A stretch of 64,000 bases of DNA from Nitrosomonas sp. Nm34 (GCF_900113925.1 NZ_FORD01000014.1:1-64000), one strand, 5' to 3'. Shown: positions 35,912 to 45,100, numbered from the stretch's first letter. Notes: generated from the letters alone by a model not told the origin. Program-made: numbers and translations.

Positions 35912-36016
35912 ATGTGGATATTAGCAGCAGAAGCAGCGCTGGCATTGGGATTGTTTATTTTTATCATCTGGTGGACTCTGCCTAAGAAAAAAGACAAGAG
36001 CAAGAAGAAAGATTGA
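35912..36016 (+). CDS. Candidate small membrane protein, 34 aa
   Basis: ATG 35912 follows GAGAGAT. The product MWILAAEAALALGLFIFIIW (one membrane helix, Trp at both ends) then TLPKKKDKSKKKD has a very basic cytoplasmic tail. Helix plus Lys tail is a common layout of genuine small membrane proteins. It lies between divergent mltA and the convergent Nif3-type gene. Confidence 0.5.
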   Translation: MWILAAEAALALGLFIFIIWWTLPKKKDKSKKKD

Positions 36017-36083
36017 CTGGCCTTGGAAAATCATCACTCATGCTTTTAGCGTCTAAATTTTCTATAAACTGTAAATGCATCGA

Positions 36084-36830
36084 TCATACCGGGTTATCTA
36101 GATCAATGAAGTGATGTTTGATGCCAAATTGACGGGCAATATGTTCTCCAAGTGCTTGCACACCGAAACGTTCAGTTGCGTGGTGTCCTGCAGAAATAAA
36201 TGCGACTCCTGATTCTCGTGCAGTATGGACATTTTGCTCGGAAATTTCACCTGTAATGAATGCATCGATATCCAACTGGATAGCTTCTTCGAAATGGTTT
36301 TGCGCGGCACCGGTGCACCAGGCGATGCGGCGGATTTGTTTAGTTGGTTCGCCAATGATCAATGGTTGGCGTACCAATACCAATGATATTTTTTTACCTA
36401 GTTCATTGAGAGAAAGTGTGCGTATAACTTCGCCGTATGAAGCAATGTTTTGTTCTCCAAAGTGACCGATTGTCGCAAAATGGAGTTTTTGTCCCAATTG
36501 AGCGTTGTTACCTAATTCAGGATGAGCATCTAGGGGGAGATGATAGGCAAAAAGGCTGATTTCATGCTTCATCAATAAGGCTATGCGACGATGCCTTATG
36601 CTGCGCAGTGTTCTATCTTCGCCACGCCAAAAATAACCATGGTGCACGAGGACGGCGTCAGCGTGCATGGCTACAGCCGCTTGCAGAAAATCCATTGATG
36701 CTGTAACGCCACTTACTATAGTATGAATTTGATTGCGCCCTTCCACTTGCAGTCCATTTGGGCAATAATCTTGGAAACGCGAAATATCCAGTAATTGGTT
36801 CAGATAATTCTCAAGTTCATCCTGTTGCAT
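36084..36830 (-). CDS. Nif3-like dinuclear metal centre protein (NIF3/YbgI family)
   Basis: 248 aa from ATG 36830. DYCPNGLQVEGRNQIHTIVS, AVLVHHGYFWRGEDRTLRSI (metal-binding His pair), LPLDAHPELGNNAQLG and, near the C-terminus, VAFISAGHHATERFGVQALG give the ligands of the two-metal site in order. Members form hexamers and are annotated GTP cyclohydrolase type 2 homologues, a label that is not well founded; true function is uncertain. It is divergent from the DegS-type protease, with 59 bases between starts. Confidence 0.88.
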   Translation of the reverse strand: MQQDELENYLNQLLDISRFQDYCPNGLQVEGRNQIHTIVSGVTASMDFLQAAVAMHADAVLVHHGYFWRGEDRTLRSIRHRRIALLMKHEISLFAYHLPLDAHPELGNNAQLGQKLHFATIGHFGEQNIASYGEVIRTLSLNELGKKISLVLVRQPLIIGEPTKQIRRIAWCTGAAQNHFEEAIQLDIDAFITGEISEQNVHTARESGVAFISAGHHATERFGVQALGEHIARQFGIKHHFIDLDNPV

Positions 36831-36889
36831 TTTTTATTCCTGATCACTATATACCTATTGATATTGTAACTCCTGATTAATACGCTGAT

Positions 36890-38023
36890 ATGAATAAACT
36901 TTGGTTAATTTTTGCACAATCGGTCACGGTACTGCTGGCGATTTTTTTTGTCGTTTCCACGCTCCGGCCTGAGTTATTGCCCTGGACGCCACGTGGCAAG
37001 TTGGCGACGGTCAAAGAAGCTGTGTCCGTTGAAACGGCACCCCGGCCTGGTAGCTTTTATGCTGCCGCAGAAATTGCGATGCCGTCGGTTGTTAATATTT
37101 TTACGAGCAAGGAAGTCAGGGTGCCGTCACATCCGCTACTGGATGACCCGATGTTTCAGCGTTTTTTTGGCGAGCGTTTTGAGTCCAGACCGAGGCGCGC
37201 TTCCAGTCTTGGCTCAGGCGTGATTGTCAGTTCAGAAGGGTATATCCTGACAAATCATCATGTAGTGGAGGCAGCAAGTGAAATCCAGGTTGCCTTAGTG
37301 GATGGTAGAAATGCCAAGGCGCGCATCATTGGTTCTGATCGGGAAAGTGATTTGGCCGTACTAAAGATTGATCTGGATAATCTGCCCAGTATCACTTTTG
37401 GCCAATCCGAGCAAGCAAGAGTGGGTGACATTGTACTCGCTATCGGTAATCCTTTTGGCGTTGGTCAGACCGTTACCATGGGAATTATCGGTGCATTAGG
37501 GCGATCCCAAGTAGGCATTAATACTTTTGAGAATTTTATTCAAACTGATGCAGCTATTAACCCAGGTAATTCAGGCGGTGCACTGACTGATACGGCTGGT
37601 AATTTGATTGGAATTAATACGGCTATTTATTCTCGTACAGGTGGATCGCTCGGCATAGGCTTTGCTATTCCAGCAAATGCAGCTAAACAAATCATGGAGC
37701 AAATTATCGAAACCGGGAATGTGACACGTGGTTGGCTAGGTGTGAGTATGCAGGATATCACGCCTGAGCTGGCAGAGTCATTTAGGTTAAAAAAAGCTGG
37801 GGGCGCCCTCATTGCCGGTGTGCTGAAAAATGGTCCAGCTGATGAAGCCGGGATAAAACCAGGAGATATTCTGCTTGCTATGGATGGAAAAACAGTGGCA
37901 GATTCTTCCGAAATGCTCAACCTGGTTGCAGCTTTAACCCCGGGGAAAACAGTGACTTTAACGATATTACGTAATAGCTCGGAAAGGTCGGTTAAAGTTA
38001 AAGTGGGTAAGCGTCCTACTTAA
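36890..38023 (+). CDS. Membrane-anchored HtrA-type serine protease (DegS/AlgW type)
   Basis: 377 aa from ATG 36890. One N-terminal membrane helix (FAQSVTVLLAIFFVVSTL), then a trypsin-like domain with ILTNHHVVEAASEI (His), DRESDLAVLKIDLD (Asp) and TDAAINPGNSGGALTD (Ser), then a single PDZ domain (~270-370, GALIAGVLKNGPADEAGIKP). One PDZ and an uncleaved anchor fit DegS or AlgW, which cut an anti-sigma factor on envelope stress, rather than DegP/DegQ with two PDZ domains. No anti-sigma gene is nearby, so the substrate is inferred. Confidence 0.9.
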   Translation: MNKLWLIFAQSVTVLLAIFFVVSTLRPELLPWTPRGKLATVKEAVSVETAPRPGSFYAAAEIAMPSVVNIFTSKEVRVPSHPLLDDPMFQRFFGERFESRPRRASSLGSGVIVSSEGYILTNHHVVEAASEIQVALVDGRNAKARIIGSDRESDLAVLKIDLDNLPSITFGQSEQARVGDIVLAIGNPFGVGQTVTMGIIGALGRSQVGINTFENFIQTDAAINPGNSGGALTDTAGNLIGINTAIYSRTGGSLGIGFAIPANAAKQIMEQIIETGNVTRGWLGVSMQDITPELAESFRLKKAGGALIAGVLKNGPADEAGIKPGDILLAMDGKTVADSSEMLNLVAALTPGKTVTLTILRNSSERSVKVKVGKRPT

Positions 38024-38137
38024 TGAGCGGGATAGTATGCTTGGATCAATAGCTTATACACGTTTTTTTGCGTGTGAATTTAAATGTTTGAAGCCATATT
38101 TCCGAAGAAATAGATCAAAAGAAACAGGATAACCTGA

Positions 38138-39790
38138 ATGAAAGTGGTGCCACCAAATTCAAAAGCACTAGCTGCCTTATACCGTTGGTTCGATATCAAT
38201 ATATTTGCGCTCGGCCGTGAAATGCGGCTTTCGTATTTGCCTCCATTAATGGTTTATGTGGCTGCTGGTATTTCAAGCTTGACTGGAATTGTAGGCACAT
38301 TTTACGTTAAAGAGCGGTTGGGGCTTTCTGCTGAGTTCCTGGCAGGACTGGCATTCTGGATGGCATTGCCATGGGCGCTCAAAATGCCGATTGGCCATCT
38401 CGTCGACTTGATATGGCGTTGGAAGAGCTTGCTCGTCTATCTGGGAGCAAGTTTGATTATGGTAAGCCTGCTCATCATGATCGGATTGCTTGGGTATACC
38501 GATACCATGAGAAGTGTTGCAGCACTAGAAAGCTGGTATGTAGCAGCCGCCTTACTTGCTCCGATTGGTTATGTTCTCCAAGATGTAGTGGCCGATGCAA
38601 TGACAGTCGAAGCTGTTCCACGTGTAGATGCGAATGGGGAACCATTGCCTTTAGAAAAGCGCAAACAAATGCATGTCACAATGCAAACGCTTGGCCGAGT
38701 GGCTATCATTGGCGGCAGTGTACTTGTCTCTATTGCGAATGTTGTTTTGATGCGCGATGTGGGGGCCATGCCAGAAGAAGGTAGAACCGCTGCCTATTTG
38801 TTGGTTTATAAACTCGCCTTGGTGATTCCATTTATCTCGGTTTGCGGGGTATTTTTTGCGAGCTGGTTGCGGCGGCAAAATATGAGACGTTTTTTGTCAC
38901 AGGGACTGAATCGTAAAGAGGCTGAGGCATTGTTGACTATCCATACCGAAGCACCGCCGGTTAATTGGTGGATATTGGGCGGCGGTGCAGCGTTTACGAT
39001 TGTATCTTTAAGTATCGGACTTGGTGGGTTTGCTGCTGCCGAGGAAATTGTTTTTTGTTTATCAATTGTCATCATTCTTTTTCTGATCTGGCGTCTTTCG
39101 AGTGAGCTTGATGCAGAAGCACGCAATCAGTTGGTGGGTACAGCTATTCTGATATTTATATTCCGGGCACTCCCTAACCCAGGAGCAGGTATAACCTGGT
39201 GGATGATCGATCAACTAGGTTTCGATCAGCAATTTCTTGCCACCTTATCATTGATAGGTGCGGTCTTAACGTTGGTGGGAATGTTTATATTCCGCCGTTT
39301 TATGGCAGAACGCTCTATGGCTTATATTATAGGTGCACTCACCATCGCCGGTACTTTGTTGTCTTTCCCAATCATAGGTATGTACTTTGGTTTGCACGAA
39401 TGGACAGCAGCACAAACAGGAGGAATAGTAGACGCACGTTTTATCGCTATAATAGATACGGCAATAGAATCACCACTGGGCCAAATTGCAATGATTCCTA
39501 TGCTGGCATGGATCGCTAACTCAGCGCCAGATAAACTTAAAGCAACTTTCTTTGCTGTCATGGCATCGTTTACTAACCTTGCTTTATCAGCTTCTCAGTT
39601 GGGCAGCAAATATATCAACCAGATTTTTGTTGTTACACGCGAAGTGAGAGATCCTGTCACCAGCGAAATCTCTGTACCAGCTGACTATAGTGAGCTAGGT
39701 ATGCTATTAATAACAGTCACTGTTATTGGCTTTATTCTACCTTTTCTGGCTATTATCCTGATTAAACAAACACGTTTCCGTAGCGCTTGA
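38138..39790 (+). CDS. BT1-type (folate/biopterin transporter-like) MFS membrane protein
   Basis: 550 aa from ATG 38138, with AGGAT upstream. At least 12 hydrophobic segments. VGTFYVKERLGLSAEFLAGL followed by AFWMALPWALKMPIGHLVDL recalls the BT1 family of the major facilitator superfamily (PF03092), and YVLQDVVADAMTVEAVPR is a similar conserved block. The transported compound is unknown; family members carry folates or biopterins in protists and plants, but bacterial members are uncharacterised. It may be transcribed after the protease (gap 114 bases). Confidence 0.7.
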   Translation: MKVVPPNSKALAALYRWFDINIFALGREMRLSYLPPLMVYVAAGISSLTGIVGTFYVKERLGLSAEFLAGLAFWMALPWALKMPIGHLVDLIWRWKSLLVYLGASLIMVSLLIMIGLLGYTDTMRSVAALESWYVAAALLAPIGYVLQDVVADAMTVEAVPRVDANGEPLPLEKRKQMHVTMQTLGRVAIIGGSVLVSIANVVLMRDVGAMPEEGRTAAYLLVYKLALVIPFISVCGVFFASWLRRQNMRRFLSQGLNRKEAEALLTIHTEAPPVNWWILGGGAAFTIVSLSIGLGGFAAAEEIVFCLSIVIILFLIWRLSSELDAEARNQLVGTAILIFIFRALPNPGAGITWWMIDQLGFDQQFLATLSLIGAVLTLVGMFIFRRFMAERSMAYIIGALTIAGTLLSFPIIGMYFGLHEWTAAQTGGIVDARFIAIIDTAIESPLGQIAMIPMLAWIANSAPDKLKATFFAVMASFTNLALSASQLGSKYINQIFVVTREVRDPVTSEISVPADYSELGMLLITVTVIGFILPFLAIILIKQTRFRSA

Positions 39791-39923
39791 GAGCTGGCTT
39801 TACCTTGATCTATCTAAAATTTTCTCAATAAGATTGAGAAAACGCCGATATATGGATTGCTTTATAAGCAATAAAGGCTTGTCAAAAGCAAAACAACACT
39901 TTTTTATAATTTTAGGAGTGATT

Positions 39924-40220
39924 ATGGTAAGGTTGAAACAACTGATAATTATCTTTTTTATATTGAGTAGTGATGTTTATGCAGCAGTCGATATTAATAC
40001 TGCTTCACAAGCCGAGCTCGAAGCGCTGAAGGGAATTGGTCCAGCCAAGGCAAAAGCCATTGTTGAATATCGAAATGAGCATGGCCTGTTTAGTTCGATT
40101 GATGATTTGGAAAAAGTAAATGGTATTGGAGCAGGCACTCTTCAGCAAATACGCAGCGATTTGACAGTGGATAAGGGAGAAAAAATAGCAGTTGAACAGA
40201 AAGAAGAACCCAATCCATAA
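39924..40220 (+). CDS. ComEA-like helix-hairpin-helix protein
   Basis: Start ATG 39924 is marked by AGGAGTG; 98 aa. Signal peptide MVRLKQLIIIFFILSSDVYA, then AAVDINTASQAELEALKGIG and KAKAIVEYRNEHGLFSSIDD with GIGAGTLQQI, the double helix-hairpin-helix of ComEA, which binds DNA without sequence preference in the periplasm during natural uptake. Such single-domain secreted forms are common in beta- and gammaproteobacteria. A good terminator follows. Confidence 0.9.
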   Translation: MVRLKQLIIIFFILSSDVYAAVDINTASQAELEALKGIGPAKAKAIVEYRNEHGLFSSIDDLEKVNGIGAGTLQQIRSDLTVDKGEKIAVEQKEEPNP

Positions 40221-40237
40221 GTTAGCGGAGTGATGCT

Positions 40238-40280
40238 ATACCCCCAGACATACATTTCAGTTTCTGGGGGTATTTTTTTT
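40238..40280 (+). terminator. Rho-independent terminator after comEA-like gene
   Basis: ATACCCCCAGA at 40238-40248 pairs with TCTGGGGGTAT and is followed by a run of T to 40280. It is one of the clearest terminators in the window. Confidence 0.9.
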
Positions 40281-40285
40281 GCTTA

Positions 40286-40390
40286 TTTCACTTCCAAATC
40301 AAAAATGATGCGAAGGCGAGCCGCAGGCAATATGAATATTACGGCAGGGTGAAGCCAACCAAGTCAGGTTTGATTTAGAAATGGAATTAT
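40286..40390 (-). repeat. MITE-A copy 6, upstream of cysM
   Basis: CACTTCCAAATCAAAAATGA..GAAGGCGAGCCGCAGGCAA..GTTTGATTTAGAAATGGAAT. The left end is damaged. It fills the space between the comEA terminator and cysM, so the cysM promoter must lie within it or in the 70 bases after it. Confidence 0.85.
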
Positions 40391-40461
40391 TCTGATTCTT
40401 TGGACATTTATCTTTAATGACATATGCGATAATTAATCCTCTAGCAAAAATTGCATTGTCT

Positions 40462-41346
40462 ATGTTCAAAACAATTGAAGATTTTGTTGGTAGTACCCCC
40501 TTAGTGGAGCTTAAACGGATCCCTGGGAAAACCAGTAATACTATTCTGGCTAAGCTTGAGGGAAATAACCCGGCTGGATCAGTGAAAGATCGGCCAGCGC
40601 TTTCTATGATTAAGCACGCGCAAAAACGAGGTGATATCCAGCCAGGTGATACTTTAATTGAAGCTACGAGTGGCAATACTGGTATTGCCTTGTCGATGGC
40701 GGCGGCCATGATGGGTTATCGGATGATTCTTGTTATGCCGGAAAATTTGAGTATAGAACGCCGGCAAGCAATGAGCGCGTTTGGCGCTGAAATTATATTA
40801 ACCCCTAAGGAAGGAGGCATGGAAAATGCACGTGATATTGCTGAAAAAATGTGTGAAGAAGGTAGGGGGGTGATTCTTGATCAGTTTGCTAATCCCGATA
40901 ATCCGTTAGCTCATTATGAGGGTACCGCTCCAGAAATCTGGCGTGATACGGATGGAAAAATAACTCATTTTGTAAGTAGCATGGGTACCACAGGTACAAT
41001 CATGGGATGCGCTCGCTATTTTTCAGAAAAGAAATCATCTATTGAAATTATTGGAGTTCAACCGGAAGAAGGATCGCAGATTCCGGGGATTCGTAAGTGG
41101 CCAGAAAACTACTTGCCAAAAATATATGATCCTAAACGGGTGGGCCGCATCATACTGGTTTCTCAGTATGAAGCTGAGGCTATGACTCGGCGTTTGGCAC
41201 GCGAAGAAGGTATCTTTGCGGGAATCTCGTCAGGTGGGGCACTAGCTGCAGCGCTTAAAGTTTCTGCAGAGCTAGATAATGCAGTGATTGTTTTTATTGT
41301 ATGCGACCGCGGCGATCGCTATTTATCTACCAGCGTTTTCAATTAA
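40462..41346 (+). CDS. cysM: Cysteine synthase B (O-acetylserine sulfhydrylase)
   Basis: 294 aa from ATG 40462 (MFKTIEDFVGSTPLVELKRI), the normal start; the frame extends 15 codons upstream without a ribosome-binding site. The PLP lysine lies in EGNNPAGSVKDRPALSM, followed by IEATSGNTGIALSMAAAMMG and a Gly-rich phosphate loop SMGTTGTIMGC. The tail CDRGDRYLSTSVF is typical of the CysM branch. It makes cysteine from O-acetylserine and sulfide (or thiosulfate). Confidence 0.93.
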   Translation: MFKTIEDFVGSTPLVELKRIPGKTSNTILAKLEGNNPAGSVKDRPALSMIKHAQKRGDIQPGDTLIEATSGNTGIALSMAAAMMGYRMILVMPENLSIERRQAMSAFGAEIILTPKEGGMENARDIAEKMCEEGRGVILDQFANPDNPLAHYEGTAPEIWRDTDGKITHFVSSMGTTGTIMGCARYFSEKKSSIEIIGVQPEEGSQIPGIRKWPENYLPKIYDPKRVGRIILVSQYEAEAMTRRLAREEGIFAGISSGGALAAALKVSAELDNAVIVFIVCDRGDRYLSTSVFN

Positions 41347-41580
41347 AAAACCAGATTTGACCAATGTACTATTAAACAAGAAGAATGGCTATTTTGGCTA
41401 TCCTTTTTAGTTTATGGAGATGCAGTAACTAATTCATCTCTTTTGCCTGGGGGAGCTAATAGCTACTGAAGCAAGCTGATAAACAATTTATAAATATTAA
41501 TGGACACCTCTAAAAATTCAGAGTTTAAACAAAACGAAGCGAGAGCAACAAATATGGGCGCTGCATACGATTGATATGTA
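41347..41580. other. Spacer after cysM
   Basis: About 230 bases without a gene. A weak inverted stretch AATGGCTATTTTGGCTATCC lies at 41383-41402. The IS630 relic begins after it. Confidence 0.4.
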
Positions 41581-42019
41581 ATCCCATTTCTATTTCATAA
41601 TTGAATTTATAATCCAAGGCCATGCAACGATGGAATGGACACATTCACGATCTTTTTTCATGTCGCGCATTGCTGCTTCCTAGTGATTTTCAAGTGTATC
41701 AAAGCTATTGATACACGGTTATGGAATGATTTCTCCCGTAGCTCATCCCAATATTCTCTACAGGATTGAGCTCTGGTGAGTAAGGTGGCAGCCTCAAATA
41801 AGCGCAGATTGTGTGGAAGCTTAAGGGTGTAACTACGATGCCATCCTGCCCCATCGAGCGCCAGAACCATTCTGTCATTGGAATAGCGCGACGCTGCCTC
41901 ATCCAGAAATAGCTGCCTGCAATCGCTATTAACCTGAGGCAGGATAAGCGTGTCCAAGTTCACCATACTCCTTTTCATAAGTCGCTTCTATTATTGCACC
42001 TATGAAATAGAAATGGAAT
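41581..42019 (-). mobile_element. Internally deleted IS630-type element with 19-bp inverted ends
   Basis: Left end ATCCCATTTCTATTTCATA (41581-41599) and right end complement of ATTCCATTTCTATTTCATA (42001-42019) match at 18 of 19 positions, and TA stands next to both. The 439-base length is far below a full IS630 (about 1.1 kb). Transposase sequence at 41658-41978 fills most of the interior. The first nine bases of the ends, CCATTTCTA, are shared with MITE-A. Confidence 0.85.
41658..41978 (-). pseudogene. IS630 transposase C-terminal fragment with two frameshifts
   Basis: One frame gives MVLALDGAGWHRSYTLKLPH (second catalytic Asp) up to NLRLF; a second frame continues LRLPPYSPELNPVENI (catalytic Glu in the PELNPVEN block); the first frame resumes at YWDELREKSFHNRV. 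Read across two offsetting shifts this is a continuous IS630 DDE C-terminal domain. The N-terminal helix-turn-helix domain is absent. Confidence 0.85.
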
Positions 42020-42070
42020 AAGGAAACATTTTCTGCGAAAAACAATGTATTGTAAAGAAATAGAAATTTT

Positions 42071-42361
42071 TTAGAGGTCCCTTAATGTAAAAATACCCAG
42101 AGTTGTGATTACATAATTAGTCTCGTCATTATTTATGATACGGCTGACATCAAACAAGATAAATCCTAAGAAAAGCAATATTGTAGCGGCAGAGATTACA
42201 AGCGATACAGCGGATATCGCAAAGAATAAATGAGCCAGTGGAGCAAGAATCATCATGGAACTATGCAAAAAGCTATAGTCTCTACGAGTTACAGTAGAGA
42301 TTCCTGCCCAAGTAAAAAAGATAATACCCACTCCGACTGTTGCTGTGCCAATCAATTGCAT
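42071..42361 (-). pseudogene. Bax inhibitor-1 (YccA/YbhL-type) membrane protein, truncated
   Basis: The 96-residue frame carries three or four membrane segments and ends FDVSRIINNDETNYVITTLG, the conserved C-terminal signature of the BI-1 family, preceded by GISTVTRRDYSFLHSSMMI, also typical. A whole protein is ~220 aa; the first ~110 residues are missing and the natural C-terminal helix is replaced by IFTLRDL. It sits 28 bases after serB and 51 bases from the IS630 relic. A shortened but functional protein cannot be excluded. Confidence 0.65.
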
Positions 42362-42389
42362 GCCATTGCTAAAATTTAATGCATATTAA

Positions 42390-43220
42390 TTACTCGAAAA
42401 GATTGACAATGCCATCCAGTCCCACAAAATTAATGGAATAGGTTGCTTTCTCTTGTAAAACGGGTTTGGCGTGGTAAGCAATACCAATACCTGCAGATTC
42501 CAGCATTTTTATATCATTGGCGCCATCGCCCACCGCAATAACTTGTTCCTTGTTTAGACCTAGCTCATCTCGGATACGCTTTAACACTTCAGCTTTTCCC
42601 TCGGCGCCAATAATATTACCAAGCACTTGGCCAGTTAATTTTTTATCCTTGATTTCCAATGTATTTGCAAAGGCATAATCTAACCCAAGCTCTGTTTTGA
42701 CTCTATCAGTGAAGAAGGTGAAACCACCTGAGATTACCATGGTCTTGATACCTACTGCTTGCATGCGCTGTAATAGTTTATTTGCGCCAGGGTTTGATTT
42801 AACTTTTTCATCATAAACTTTTTGCAGCGCTTCTTGCGGTAATCCTTCTAGAAGTGCTGTACGCCGAATCAGGCTTTCAGCGAAATCAATTTCGCCTCGC
42901 ATGGTGCTCTGCGTAATTTCTGCAACTTGGGGCTTGACATTGTTCATACCAGCCATTTCGTCAATTGATTCAATGGCGATGAGGGTAGAGTCCATATCCA
43001 TTGCAATTAGCCCAAAATTAGTTAACTTTGTTCCGCTCGGAACAAAAGCAAAATCGAGTTTTACTTCAGAGCAGTATTCAGGAATATCGGGATGAGGATT
43101 GGCATTGGCTAAGCGGAACGCTTGCCCGGTAATACGTTCAATATGGCTAGCTTGTGCGAGTTTTGCAACTGCTCGCAGGTCGCTGTTTTCAACTTCTAGT
43201 CCTTGAATGATGAGGTTCAT
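42390..43220 (-). CDS. serB: Phosphoserine phosphatase
   Basis: 276 aa from ATG 43220. The HAD signature LIAMDMDSTLIAIESIDEMA (nucleophile Asp and its partner), KTMVISGGFTFFTDRVKTEL and IAVGDGANDIKMLESAGIGI are in order. The first ~75 residues form the small regulatory-type domain seen in SerB. It performs the last step of serine synthesis. It precedes the BI-1 relic on the same strand. Confidence 0.95.
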   Translation of the reverse strand: MNLIIQGLEVENSDLRAVAKLAQASHIERITGQAFRLANANPHPDIPEYCSEVKLDFAFVPSGTKLTNFGLIAMDMDSTLIAIESIDEMAGMNNVKPQVAEITQSTMRGEIDFAESLIRRTALLEGLPQEALQKVYDEKVKSNPGANKLLQRMQAVGIKTMVISGGFTFFTDRVKTELGLDYAFANTLEIKDKKLTGQVLGNIIGAEGKAEVLKRIRDELGLNKEQVIAVGDGANDIKMLESAGIGIAYHAKPVLQEKATYSINFVGLDGIVNLFE

Positions 43221-43299
43221 GGTGTATCCGAATTATTATTAATTATTGATAGTGATGTTAATAAAGCAAGCGTAAAGCAGGGTACTCCAGATGGTGTAG

Positions 43300-43410
43300 T
43301 TCCATTTTAAATCAAAACTGACTTGGTCGGCTTTATTGGTCGGCTTTACTTTGCCGTGTGATTGATACCGCCTGCGGCTCGCCTTCGTGTCATTTTTGAT
43401 TTAGAAATGA
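43300..43410 (+). repeat. MITE-A copy 7
   Basis: GTTCCATTTTAAATCAAAAC..GTCGGCTTTACTTTGCCGTG..GCGGCTCGCCTTCGTGTCA..TTGATTTAGAAATGAAA. The GTCGGCTTTA segment is doubled in tandem. The right end has lost its GGAAT, so this copy should be immobile. Confidence 0.8.
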
Positions 43411-43589
43411 AAAAATGAAATACCTTGCTTTGCACTTGCTTTTTAATTAGGAATTAATTTTAAGGTGGAAAGTTTATCCCAGTTATACCCGGTTGCTTAT
43501 TTTGACTTTATACATTAAGTACAGCGATAATCCATGCAAATTTATTTATGAAATTCTTCCATCTTAAAATAATTAACAAGGAGTAGAAA

Positions 43590-45080
43590 GTGGATTTTAC
43601 AATCAAACTCTGCGCCCCAGAAAAACAGCGCGGGGCCTGTATCGTGGTGGGTGTATTTGAATCACGCAAATTGACCGAGCCTGCCAAAAGCTTGGATGAT
43701 GCTTCTAAAGGCGTCATCAGCAACATTTTGCGCCAAGGTGATATGGAGGGTAAAGCTAATACAACTTTACTGTTACACAACGTTCCTGGCATTACAAGTA
43801 AGCGCGTGCTGTTGGTGGGATTAGGTAAAGAGAAAGAGTTCAATGATAAGGCGTATCAACAAGCAGTTTTAGCCACATTCAAAGCGTTATCTCAAACATC
43901 TGCTCCAGATGCTACCCTCTTCTTGTCGGATATTCCAATAAAAGAGCGGAATATTGCATGGAAAATTACTCAGACCGTGATTCTGGGGGCGGAAAGTACT
44001 TATCGTTTTGATCGCCTTAAAAGTAAACCAGAGAAAGAGCAGCCTGCTCTTGGTAAAATTACGATAAATGTGAATGATCAAGCATCGCTTCAAGCTGGAG
44101 AGAAAGCATTACAGCAGGGCCTTGCAATTGCGCGTGGTATAAAAGTAGCTAAGGATCTTGGCAATCTTGCGCCCAATATCTGTACTCCGACATATCTTGC
44201 TGAGCAAGCTATCGATATGGCTAAAGCCTATGATCTTAAGGTTTCTGTGCTAGGACAGAAAGAGATGGAAAAAGCGGGTATGGGTGCATTGCTTGCTGTT
44301 TCACGTGGAAGTCATCAGCCTGCCAAATTAATCGTGCTGGAGTACCGCGGCTTGGCAAAAATGGAAAAACCTATTGTGCTAGTCGGTAAAGGCGTCACTT
44401 TTGATACAGGGGGTATTTCATTAAAGCCTGCAGCTGAAATGGATGAGATGAAATTCGATATGAGTGGCGCAGGCAGTGTGTTGGGCACATTAACAGCGGT
44501 AGCAGAAATGAAGCTTCCTCTCAATATCGTCGGTATTATTCCAGCGACTGAGAATATGCCTGGTGGTAATGCGAGCAAACCAGGGGATGTGGTGACAAGC
44601 ATGTCTGGCCAAACAATTGAAATTCTGAATACTGATGCTGAGGGGCGGCTGATTTTATGTGATGCGCTGACTTATGCTGAACGGTATAAACCTGATGCCG
44701 TAATAGATATCGCGACCCTGACTGGAGCTTGCGTCATTGCACTGGGACATATAGCATCTGGTTTAATGAGTAATAATGACCAATTGGCCCAGGAATTGTT
44801 ACAGGCTTCCCAATTGGCGTTGGATCGTGCTTGGCAGTTGCCGCTGTGGGATGATTATCAGGAGCTGTTGAAAAGCAACTTTGCAGATATGGCAAATATT
44901 GGTGGACGCTCAGCAGGAACAATTTCGGCCGCCTGCTTTTTGTCACGCTTTACAGCAAAATATCCTTGGGCACATCTGGATATTGCCGGTACGGCCTGGA
45001 GAAGTGGGAAGGAAAAAGGGTCGACTGGTCGTCCGGTCCCGCTTTTAACACAATTTTTAATTTCGCGTGCGAATAGATAA
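43590..45080 (+). CDS. pepA: Leucyl aminopeptidase
   Basis: 496 aa starting at GTG 43590, fixed by AAGGAG eight bases before. The N-terminal domain (1-~170) binds DNA in relatives; the catalytic domain holds KGVTFDTGGISLKPAAEMDE, KFDMSGAGSVLGT and the signature LNTDAEGRLILCDALTYAE with the two-zinc site. It removes N-terminal Leu and other residues; in relatives it also acts in Xer recombination and pyrimidine gene control. It is directly followed by holC, the common pepA-holC-valS order, though valS is displaced by 1.2 kb here. Confidence 0.96.
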   Translation: MDFTIKLCAPEKQRGACIVVGVFESRKLTEPAKSLDDASKGVISNILRQGDMEGKANTTLLLHNVPGITSKRVLLVGLGKEKEFNDKAYQQAVLATFKALSQTSAPDATLFLSDIPIKERNIAWKITQTVILGAESTYRFDRLKSKPEKEQPALGKITINVNDQASLQAGEKALQQGLAIARGIKVAKDLGNLAPNICTPTYLAEQAIDMAKAYDLKVSVLGQKEMEKAGMGALLAVSRGSHQPAKLIVLEYRGLAKMEKPIVLVGKGVTFDTGGISLKPAAEMDEMKFDMSGAGSVLGTLTAVAEMKLPLNIVGIIPATENMPGGNASKPGDVVTSMSGQTIEILNTDAEGRLILCDALTYAERYKPDAVIDIATLTGACVIALGHIASGLMSNNDQLAQELLQASQLALDRAWQLPLWDDYQELLKSNFADMANIGGRSAGTISAACFLSRFTAKYPWAHLDIAGTAWRSGKEKGSTGRPVPLLTQFLISRANR

Positions 45081-45100
45081 AATAAGCATTTAAATAAACA

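Noticed and set aside
40299-40709. 136-aa reverse frame overlapping cysM and MITE-A
   Set aside because: Antisense to cysM and formed partly by the repeat.
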